Shown: in pieces, positions 1 to 6,040 of the stretch | How positions within the stretch are numbered: the first letter of the stretch is position 1 | How the letters are laid out: each line of letters begins with the position of its first letter | Made by a program: the position numbers and the translations under genes | Source of the DNA: Lachnospiraceae bacterium | Lineage (GTDB): Bacteria; Bacillota; Clostridia; Lachnospirales; Lachnospiraceae | Direction: 5' to 3' | NCBI GenBank assembly: GCA_017446125.1 | Contig: JAFSRL010000256.1 | Span: forward strand, 1 to 22,040 | Length of the DNA stretch: 22,040 nucleotides | The notes under the pieces: generated by a model | What the model was told of the DNA's origin: nothing | Databases searched by the model: none | Seen by the model: only the letters and a program-made list of their open reading frames with translations

Positions 1-309
1 AATTTCGGGTATGCCTTCCAACTGGCGGCAAACCTGTACCGGCAGGAGGACGGGTCTGTGAACATTTACCTGACGAACCCTGCGGAAAGTCCGGTGCACC
101 TGCTTTGCGAGATACAGAATGCGGAAACAAAAGAGGTTTATTACAAAAGCGGACGCTTAGAGCCCGGTACCTATGTGGAGAATTTACCGCCGCTCATTGA
201 CTTTGAAAATAAGATGCATGAAATTGACGTTCTTGTTTATGCCTTTGAAACAGAGGACTTTACAAGCGCCGGAACGACAACCATGCGGATGGTGCTACGA
301 CCCTGGTAA
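1..309 (+). CDS. C-terminal end of unknown probable surface/secreted protein (5'-truncated by window)
   Basis: The reading frame is open from base 1 to the TAA at 307-309, so this is the last 102 residues of a gene starting outside the window. A GTG at 58 could start a short protein, but no good ribosome binding site precedes it and the frame continues upstream. The fragment looks beta-rich: a segment on asparagine/proline (NPAES), a 'gRLEPGTYVE' turn, then a hydrophobic strand (VLVYAFE) and a terminal RPW. I recall similar tails (NPxxN..., PGxYVE, VYAFE, LQPW) in uncharacterised exported proteins of Lachnospiraceae, but cannot name a family. The next gene begins 81 bases later and encodes an exported protein, so the two may be cotranscribed. 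Function unknown. Confidence 0.6.
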   Translation, partial: NFGYAFQLAANLYRQEDGSVNIYLTNPAESPVHLLCEIQNAETKEVYYKSGRLEPGTYVENLPPLIDFENKMHEIDVLVYAFETEDFTSAGTTTMRMVLRPW

Positions 310-390
310 CAATGTTCAAACGGTGAAATAATGCCTTTGAAGATACAGATTGTAGTTGATGACTCAGGGAAGAGAAAGGAGATGATGAGG

Positions 391-1200
391 ATGAAGACAA
401 TGAAAGGCGCTCGATTGTCTGCCCTGCTGTTGTCCGGCATGCTGATGGCCGCATTGCCCTTAAACGCAATGGCGACCGAACAGGAGGTTATTCTGGAAGA
501 CACCGGATCGACATTACAAAATCCCGGTACAAATATATATACCGGGCAGGCGGACAACGGCATCCCGCAGGGAACAATCGAGGTACAGGCAAAAAGCAAC
601 GGCAACTCGGAGATAATTTATCATATCCAAATCAAAAGCGGCCCCATGCAGTTTGAATACAGCTATGGCAGCTCCTGGAATCCGCTGAAGCATATCTATG
701 AAGGAAGCGATACCGCAGGCTGGGCTCTTGGATATGTGGACGGAACCAACAACAAAATCGAAATAGCGAACAATTCCAACTTCCCCGTGGAGGTGGTGTT
801 AAAGTACAACGATGACGGAGAAGCGTTCAATCAGAACAAGACGGCTTCCGGCGCGGTAACCGGTATTTTTAACAGAAGCAATCCAAAGCTCAAAGATGCT
901 ACTATTCTGAAAAAGGGATATGGTCAATTTGGACAACCGGATTTCGATGCAGGGTTCCGTGAAAGAACGTTTGACACAATCAAGCTGGAAATGGATGCGT
1001 CGCTTTTAGAACCCGGAAAAGAGTTTTATGCCACCGCCGGACAGGAGACTGCGGCAAGTAACGGTACCGCGTATACCGATATCGTGTACTTTGCACTCAG
1101 CGGCACTCCGGATCCCGGATTCTCCTCCACCTTTGTGAAGGTCGGTACCATTACCGTAGATATTACCCCCGCACAACAGGCAGCACGACACTTTAAGTAA
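391..1200 (+). CDS. Secreted protein of unknown function with signal peptide (WxL-like flavour)
   Basis: The 269-residue product begins with a signal peptide: MKTMKGAR, a hydrophobic stretch (LSALLLSGMLMAALPL) and an AMA cleavage site before TEQE. ATG 391 is chosen because AGAAAGGAG (373-381) lies 9 bases before it; the ATGs at 382 and 385 are too close to that site, and the frame start at 331 has none. The mature part has no catalytic motif, no membrane anchor, no LPxTG and no lipobox. It looks like a beta-sandwich, with an 'IANNSNFPVEVVLKY' strand, a later 'SGTPDPGF' loop and a final 'VGTITVDITP' strand. This resembles the WxL or bacterial Ig-like style of Gram-positive cell-surface proteins, but no WxL motif is seen. 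It ends just before a strong terminator hairpin. Confidence 0.75.
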   Translation: MKTMKGARLSALLLSGMLMAALPLNAMATEQEVILEDTGSTLQNPGTNIYTGQADNGIPQGTIEVQAKSNGNSEIIYHIQIKSGPMQFEYSYGSSWNPLKHIYEGSDTAGWALGYVDGTNNKIEIANNSNFPVEVVLKYNDDGEAFNQNKTASGAVTGIFNRSNPKLKDATILKKGYGQFGQPDFDAGFRERTFDTIKLEMDASLLEPGKEFYATAGQETAASNGTAYTDIVYFALSGTPDPGFSSTFVKVGTITVDITPAQQAARHFK

Positions 1201-1253
1201 TAACTGCACCCCCACACAACATTTCGCCTCAACTACAATCGCACATGTGCAAT

Positions 1254-1281
1254 GAAAGGCGGGCCAAACGGCCCGCCTTTC
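1254..1281 (+). terminator. Intrinsic terminator-like hairpin after the secreted-protein gene
   Basis: A perfect 12-bp stem (GAAAGGCGGGCC at 1254-1265 with GGCCCGCCTTTC at 1270-1281) closes an AAAC tetraloop. The U tract is short (TTTC inside the 3' arm, no long run after it), so termination may be partial or bidirectional. It separates the upstream gene pair from the flagellin operon. Confidence 0.75.
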
Positions 1282-1318
1282 TGAATGAGTCAGGGGGACG
1301 GGTGCAGTGACTCACCCC

Positions 1319-1347
1319 TTAAGAAATTCCCCCATCCGTCCGAAATA
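1319..1347 (+). promoter_or_regulatory. Possible sigma-28 (flagellar) promoter
   Basis: TTAA (1319-1322), a 16-base spacer and TCCGAAAT(A) (1339-1347) approximate the sigma-28/sigma-D pattern TAAA-N15-16-GCCGATAT. It lies just after the terminator and about 100 bases before the first gene of a flagellin operon, where such a promoter is expected. The match is imperfect (3 of 4 at -35; A for T in the CCGATA core). If used, transcription would begin near 1353. Confidence 0.4.
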
Positions 1348-1350
1348 CAT

Positions 1351-1374
1351 GGTGACAGAACGGAATCTGTCGCC
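1351..1374 (+). promoter_or_regulatory. Leader hairpin with ACGGAA loop (possible CsrA-type site)
   Basis: GGTGACAGA (1351-1359) pairs with TCTGTCGCC (1366-1374), one G-U wobble in nine pairs, leaving the hexaloop ACGGAA. A GGA in a hexaloop of form ANGGAN on an ACA-type stem is the known RNA target of CsrA, which controls flagellin translation with FliW in Bacillus. If the proposed promoter is right the hairpin is at the very 5' end of the mRNA, where it could also protect the transcript. The hairpin is seen; its role is inferred. Confidence 0.5.
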
Positions 1375-1405
1375 ATTTTCATTGTAATCAGAACAGACTT
1401 TCCGC

Positions 1406-1419
1406 CCGGACGGATCCGG
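1406..1419 (+). promoter_or_regulatory. Second leader hairpin with ACGGAT loop
   Basis: CCGG (1406-1409) and CCGG (1416-1419) flank ACGGAT (1410-1415), giving a second short hairpin with GGA in a hexaloop that fits the CsrA loop pattern ARGGAU at all but one position. An A-U pair could reduce the loop to CGGA. The same bases could instead pair with ATCCGTCCG at 1334-1342 if that stretch is transcribed. A third GGA lies in the ribosome binding site (ATAGGAACG, 1435-1443) of the next gene. Confidence 0.4.
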
Positions 1420-1445
1420 CCAAGGCTTGAACAGATAGGAACGAT

Positions 1446-3854
1446 ATGCTATCAGTGGATCCGGTGGGCATTTCCACCCAGAAAGACAATTTAAACCAGA
1501 ACGCACTCCTGAACCTGCAGGAGAACGGCAGGCCCGCGCAGACATCCATCAAGTCCCCCGCGGGAAAGGGCGGCGTGAACCTGACCTTGAACGCGGACGA
1601 CAACAGTTTCTTAAACGCGTACGCGGACAAGAAGCGCACCGCGCAGGACGTGATGCTTTCCGCGGAAGCGCAGGATGTCAAGACCGACCGCGACCGCATG
1701 GTCGTGATGCGCTCCACCATGACGGAGGAAGACTTCCACAAGGCGATGGAGGACGGCTTCGACTTCAAGGACATGACGCCGGAGGAGGCGGTCACGATTT
1801 TGGACCGCATCAAGATTGACGTTGCCTTAGGCGGCACGGAAATCAAAGGCTTCACGGACACGGTCGACGAGGCGGCCATCAAAGAAATCACGGGCTCTGA
1901 GGCCCTTGCAAACGAATTAAAAGCGGCGTTCGCCAAAGAGGATATTCCGCTCACAAAAGACAACGCGCAAAACGTCATGGAGGCACTGCACTTAGCGGAG
2001 CAGATCGAAGGTCTTTCCGACGGCACCATCCGTTATATGACGGAAAACAACATGGATGCCACGGTGAAGGAGCTCTACCTTGCGTCGCATTCCACCAACG
2101 GGTTAAATTCGACGGGCGGAAAATTCTACGCGCAGGAAGGCGGCTACTATGCGGAGCGCGCGCAGACACAGGACCTTGAACAAATCACACCGCAGGTGAA
2201 GGACATCGTTGCCGCGGCGGGATATGACGCGGAAGATGACGCGGTTACCGCAAAGGCATTTCAGATGATCGAGGAAGGCCTGCCACTGACGAAGGAAAGC
2301 TTCGCGCGTGTGATGGAATTGAACGACCTGCAGCTTCCGTTAAAGGAGAAGGATGTCGTGGATGCTTCGGCGCACGCCATTGCGCAGGGTGAAGACGCAA
2401 CACAGGCGCAGGTGCAGGGAAAGACCCCCTCCCTTCACGCGCAGATTGCCGCGATGAGCGAAGAAGAACTCACCGCGTTAAAGACATTGGAAGAAACGCG
2501 CTTCCTCATGATCAGTGAAGCGAACCGTTCGCTGATGAGCGCGGAGCTCGACGTGACCGTCGTTGAGATTCGCGACAAGATCGTGATGATCGAGGAAGCA
2601 ATCGCGCAAATCAAGGAACAGATTGCGGCACTGGAAGGTCGCGCAAACAAAGAAATCTTAAACGGCATGCAGCAGTCGCTCATTCCGGATGCGTTGCGCA
2701 ACGACAGTGTGACCGCATTCTTCTTGCAGAAGCAGGCGCTTTACACAGAGACCCTACAGCGCATCAACATCATCGAGACCGCACCGGCGGCCGTGGTCGG
2801 AGAGCTTGCGGACGAGCTCTTTAGCGCAAGCCTTGAGACAGTTTCCGATAAGGCGCTCGACGCGAAGGTCCGCTGGAGCCGCGCGGGTGCCACCTATGAA
2901 GCGTTGATGACAGCGCCCAGGGCGGACCTTGGCGATTCGATTAAAAAAGCGTTCCGCAACGTCGACGACATTCTTGCGGATATGAACAGGGAGCCGAGCG
3001 AGGAGAACCGGCGTGCAATCCGGATTCTGGGCTACAACCGCATGGAGATGACGGAAGAGAACTTCGAGAAGGTTCGTGCGGCGGACGCAAAGCTCACCGC
3101 ATTGATGGAACGCCTTCGTCCTGCGGCGGTGCTGAACATGATCCGCGAAGGAAAGAACCCGCTTGCGATGACCGTCGATGAGCTCGACGAATACCTCACC
3201 GCGCAGGAGATGAATGAAGAAGTCAGCGACGAGAAGTACGCGAAGTTCTTATACAAGCTGGAGCACAACCATGCGATTACGGAAGCGGAGCGTGAATCGT
3301 TCATCGGCATCTACCGGCTGTTCCACACCTTGAAGAAGTCGGATGACGCGGCGATTGGAATGCTCTTAAACACCGGAACGGAAATGACGGTGAAGAATCT
3401 TCTGACTGCGACGAGAACCAACGCGAAGACCGCGGGCGGCATCGACGTACGCGCGGACGCAACGTTTGCGGGCGTTGACAGTACGCTAAAGACAAAGGAC
3501 ATTGCCGTGCAGATCGAGACCGCGTTTGTGTTCTACAAGGCGCAGGCGGATCTTGTCTACGAAAAGATTGAGCCGGAGAAGCTCCACGCGATGCAGGAGA
3601 ATCCGGAGGAGGCACTGCTGACGGATTTGGCGCAGGCAATGCAGAACCTGCCCGTCAGCGAGGTAATGGAAAGCGCGTACCGCAAGGAGCTCTTGGAGCA
3701 GCTTCGCGCGGCGTTGCCGAAAAAAGATACAAAGACAAACAGGGGTGCTCTTGAGAAATCCGATTTTGCTGACGATAAATTAACTGAGACAAGACGCATT
3801 GCAACGCTGCGTCAACATCTCCTCTTCCTTACGGAAGAACATGAAAGGAAGTAA
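1446..3854 (+). CDS. DUF6240-like large cytoplasmic protein, first gene of flagellin operon
   Basis: The 802-residue product is acidic, mostly helical, and has no signal peptide or membrane segment. I associate it with the uncharacterised DUF6240 family of Lachnospiraceae; this is recognition by eye. It contains imperfect repeats of the form (M/L)T.(E/D)(N/S)F..VM: around residues 92 (MTEEDFHKAME), 168 (LTKDNAQNVME), 280 (LTKESFARVME) and 535 (MTEENFEKVR), with weaker copies near 575 and 645. A likely coiled-coil or long helix covers about 350-400 (VVEIRDKIVMIEEAIAQIKE). Start ATG 1446 has AGGA five bases before it. It ends three bases before flagellin, whose ribosome binding site lies inside its last codons, so the two are probably translationally coupled. 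It may be a flagellin-specific chaperone, assembly or regulatory protein; function unknown. Confidence 0.75.
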   Translation: MLSVDPVGISTQKDNLNQNALLNLQENGRPAQTSIKSPAGKGGVNLTLNADDNSFLNAYADKKRTAQDVMLSAEAQDVKTDRDRMVVMRSTMTEEDFHKAMEDGFDFKDMTPEEAVTILDRIKIDVALGGTEIKGFTDTVDEAAIKEITGSEALANELKAAFAKEDIPLTKDNAQNVMEALHLAEQIEGLSDGTIRYMTENNMDATVKELYLASHSTNGLNSTGGKFYAQEGGYYAERAQTQDLEQITPQVKDIVAAAGYDAEDDAVTAKAFQMIEEGLPLTKESFARVMELNDLQLPLKEKDVVDASAHAIAQGEDATQAQVQGKTPSLHAQIAAMSEEELTALKTLEETRFLMISEANRSLMSAELDVTVVEIRDKIVMIEEAIAQIKEQIAALEGRANKEILNGMQQSLIPDALRNDSVTAFFLQKQALYTETLQRINIIETAPAAVVGELADELFSASLETVSDKALDAKVRWSRAGATYEALMTAPRADLGDSIKKAFRNVDDILADMNREPSEENRRAIRILGYNRMEMTEENFEKVRAADAKLTALMERLRPAAVLNMIREGKNPLAMTVDELDEYLTAQEMNEEVSDEKYAKFLYKLEHNHAITEAERESFIGIYRLFHTLKKSDDAAIGMLLNTGTEMTVKNLLTATRTNAKTAGGIDVRADATFAGVDSTLKTKDIAVQIETAFVFYKAQADLVYEKIEPEKLHAMQENPEEALLTDLAQAMQNLPVSEVMESAYRKELLEQLRAALPKKDTKTNRGALEKSDFADDKLTETRRIATLRQHLLFLTEEHERK
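3823..3851 (+). promoter_or_regulatory. Alternative hairpins around the flagellin ribosome binding site
   Basis: CTTCCTT (3824-3830) is exactly complementary to the flagellin ribosome binding site AAGGAAG (3845-3851), a 7-bp sequestering stem. An overlapping strand, TCTTCC (3823-3828), can instead pair with GGAAGA (3833-3838) around a TTAC loop. The two folds are mutually exclusive. Both lie in the last ten codons of the upstream gene, so a ribosome finishing that gene would open them. Confidence 0.45.
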
Positions 3855-3857
3855 CAC

Positions 3858-5228
3858 ATGAAGATTAATTACAACGTATCGGCACTAATCGCGAACAATT
3901 CTTTGAAGAATGCGGACAACCGCTTAACGAACTCACTCCAGAGACTCTCAACCGGATTAAAGATTCCCAACGCGAAGGACGACCCCGCGGGTCTTGCGAT
4001 TTCCCGCAGGATGAACGCGCAGCTCACGGGCCTGGAGAGCGCGAAGGATAATTCCGGCGACGGCATCTCCGTTGTGCAGACGGCGGACGGTGTTTTGCAG
4101 GAAGTCACGGACATCATCCAGCGCATGAACGAGCTTTCCGTGCAGGCGGCAAACGGAACCCTCTCGAGATTCGACAGAGAGATTGTCCAAAAAGAAGTCG
4201 TGCAGCTAAAGGATGAGATTACAAGAATTGCAGAGGTCACGCAGTTCAACGGACAAAATCTTTTGGACGGAACGTTTGACTTAAGAGGATATGCGACCAT
4301 CCGTGAGGGCGCAGAGATGGTGACCGACCCAAGGGTTTCGGTGAACACCTACTCGAACGAGGTTCCCGCCGGAAAGGTGACAATTAACAACCTGTGGGTG
4401 ACTTTTGACAACGAGAAGAATGTCATCGCGGAGGTGACGACGGTTCCGGCACCCACCGTGACAGACCAGGAAGGAAATACATACACACTGGAAGCTTATA
4501 CGATGCTGGATTCCGCAGGCAATCCGGTCTCTGGATTTGCCGGACAACTGGGCGTGCCGTCCACCGGAGAGAACCTCCTGACCTTTTATAACGACAAGGG
4601 CATGAGCATCCAGCTGGAAGTAAACCGCACGCTGACGGGAGAGCCAATCGAGTTGGAGCTCACCGGCAAGGGTGCGATGACGATGCAGGTGGGTGCGAAC
4701 GAGCACCAGGTACTCGACATCAGAATGCCGAAGCTTTCCTTATCGACACTCGGGATTACAAACTTGAATGTGGTTACGGATTACTACGAGGAAAAAGAAC
4801 GGATCGAAAAGAATATTGAGGAAGCCCGTCTTGCGGGATATGTTGCGGACGAACAATTCTGGACCCGCCAGATGGAGCAGTTGCGCGCAAAGGCGAACGT
4901 CGAAATCGATCCCGTTACAAAACAGGAATACCCCAGAACACCGCAGATTGGCGCGGACGACGCAATCAGGGCTTTGAACGGCGCACTCGCATACATCAAC
5001 AATATCCGCGCGAACCTGGGTGCGTACCAGAACCGCCTGGAGCACACGGTCTCCAACATCGCGGTGACACACGAAAACATGACGTCGGCATACTCGCGCA
5101 TCATGGATGTCGACATGGCGGACGAGATGACAACCTACACCACACAGCAGGTTCTTTCGCAGGCGGGCACCTCGATGCTTGCGCAGGCCAATGAGCGTCC
5201 GTCGCAGGTGTTACAGTTGTTGCAGTAA
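3858..5228 (+). CDS. hag: Flagellin (filament protein)
   Basis: The 456-residue protein forms the flagellar filament after export through the flagellar type III system. The N-terminal D0/D1 region (about 1-140) is canonical: NYNVSALIANNSL, LSTGLKIPNAKDDPAGLAIS and NELSVQAANGTLS. The C-terminal region (about 366-456) is equally typical: NIRANLGAYQNRLEHTVSN and QAGTSMLAQANERPSQVLQLL. Residues about 140-300 are a variable beta-rich surface domain. Between about 306 and 366, where flagellins normally run straight into the D1 helix, there is an extra charged helical stretch (EEKERIEKNIEEARLAG). Arg89 and Glu92 in IIQRMNELSVQ match the TLR5-contact helix of Salmonella flagellin, although the following Arg is Asn91. 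Ribosome binding site AAAGGAAG is 6 bases before the ATG. The fliC name would serve equally. Confidence 0.97.
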   Translation: MKINYNVSALIANNSLKNADNRLTNSLQRLSTGLKIPNAKDDPAGLAISRRMNAQLTGLESAKDNSGDGISVVQTADGVLQEVTDIIQRMNELSVQAANGTLSRFDREIVQKEVVQLKDEITRIAEVTQFNGQNLLDGTFDLRGYATIREGAEMVTDPRVSVNTYSNEVPAGKVTINNLWVTFDNEKNVIAEVTTVPAPTVTDQEGNTYTLEAYTMLDSAGNPVSGFAGQLGVPSTGENLLTFYNDKGMSIQLEVNRTLTGEPIELELTGKGAMTMQVGANEHQVLDIRMPKLSLSTLGITNLNVVTDYYEEKERIEKNIEEARLAGYVADEQFWTRQMEQLRAKANVEIDPVTKQEYPRTPQIGADDAIRALNGALAYINNIRANLGAYQNRLEHTVSNIAVTHENMTSAYSRIMDVDMADEMTTYTTQQVLSQAGTSMLAQANERPSQVLQLLQ

Positions 5229-5241
5229 TAAGGAGTAAGAC

Positions 5242-5718
5242 ATGACATTAGAAAAGAAACGGGCATTTACACGCAGAATCGCACAGGCAAACAAAACACA
5301 GATCATCACCATTCTTTACGAGATGGCAATGGAGTACTTGGATGCCGCGTGCGACGCGTTTGAAACGGACAACATGGCGGACTTCGACATCGAAGTAAAC
5401 CGCGCGCAGGAAGTGATCAACGAACTGATCCGTTCCCTGCACTTGGAGTACGATCTCGCGCAGCAGTTCTTACAGTTGTATCTGTTTGCAAAACGCGAGC
5501 TCATCATGGCGATTACGAGACACTCTGTTGTTCCGGTGGAATATGTGTCACACATGATGCGCCGGCTGCATGAGGCGTATCTGGAGCTGGAGCAAAAGGA
5601 TCACACGCCCGCGCAGATGCGGGACACCGAGATGGTGTTTGCGGGTCTTACCTACGGCAGGGATTCCCTGAACGAATCGGTCGCGTTAAGCGGCGCAAGC
5701 CGCGGCTTCACGGCATAA
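5242..5718 (+). CDS. fliS: Flagellar export chaperone FliS
   Basis: The 158-residue product fits the FliS family (normally about 120-150 residues), which binds the C-terminal tail of flagellin in the cytoplasm, stops early polymerisation and delivers it to the export gate. The recognisable core is helical: TQIITILYEMAMEYLDAA near residues 19-36, then DFDIEVNRAQEVINELIRSL (about 48-67) and the YDLAQQFLQLYLFAKRELI helix (about 70-88). The C-terminal part after about 125 is an extension with no known motif. It starts 13 bases after flagellin behind AAGGAG, so chaperone and client come from one transcript. A terminator follows. Confidence 0.93.
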   Translation: MTLEKKRAFTRRIAQANKTQIITILYEMAMEYLDAACDAFETDNMADFDIEVNRAQEVINELIRSLHLEYDLAQQFLQLYLFAKRELIMAITRHSVVPVEYVSHMMRRLHEAYLELEQKDHTPAQMRDTEMVFAGLTYGRDSLNESVALSGASRGFTA

Positions 5719-5803
5719 AACAAAACTGTGCAGACAATTTCGGGAAATGACGGGACATAGAAACACGCATGTCCGCGAATTAATATAAGAAAACGAACGG
5801 GAT

Positions 5804-5832
5804 AGAGACGGGCAGTATTGACGTCTCTTTTT
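5804..5832 (+). terminator. Intrinsic terminator of the flagellin operon
   Basis: AGAGACG (5804-5810) pairs with CGTCTCT (5822-5828) around an 11-base loop and is followed by a T tract (5828-5832). A weaker 6-bp hairpin (GGACAT 5753-5758 / ATGTCC 5769-5774) lies between it and the fliS stop codon. Confidence 0.7.
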
Positions 5833-6040
5833 CCTTGTGTTATTTGCGCTGCGGGATTGTTTTCTGAAAACTTTTTTCCGGCACATTGTGCGATTTTTAC
5901 AAAATCAAAAAACTTTGAAAAAAGCTCTTTACAAGGCGCGAAAACCATGTATAATCAGTCTCAAGCCTTGGGTCAGGGCATTTCGATTCTTTTTACCCAC
6001 ATGATACATAACCCGACAAAATAACGAAAGGGGAACGTCT
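5833..6040 (+). other. AT-rich intergenic leader upstream of the Tad operon
   Basis: Together with 5719-5832 this makes a 322-base stretch without a gene. It holds three A-tracts (5901-5923) that could act as an UP element, the sigma-A promoter at 5928-5955 and an untranslated leader of roughly 80 bases. A near-palindrome GCACA-T-TGTGC lies at 5881-5891. The short open frame at 5818-6024 has no ribosome binding site and crosses the promoter. Confidence 0.6.
5928..5955 (+). promoter_or_regulatory. Sigma-A promoter of the Tad pilus operon
   Basis: TTTACA (5928-5933), a 16-base spacer and a perfect TATAAT (5950-5955) give a strong housekeeping promoter, helped by A-tracts just upstream. It points at tadZ, which starts at 6041 behind AAAGGGG (6027-6033). 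No other clear promoter is seen until 15880, so the ten Tad genes may share it. Confidence 0.75.

Noticed and set aside
331..390. Earlier in-frame starts for the secreted protein
   Set aside because: They would put about 20 polar residues before the signal peptide and lack a spaced ribosome binding site; ATG 391 fits better.
1285..1494. Short plus-strand open frame overlapping the start of the DUF6240-like gene
   Set aside because: No ribosome binding site; it covers the leader hairpins and its product has no coherent pattern.
1388..2029. Minus-strand open frame (213 codons) rich in serine and alanine
   Set aside because: Antisense to the DUF6240-like gene and crossing the structured leader; low-complexity product typical of a shadow frame.
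5818..6024. Short plus-strand open frame in the fliS-tadZ gap
   Set aside because: It begins inside the terminator, crosses the Tad promoter and has no ribosome binding site.
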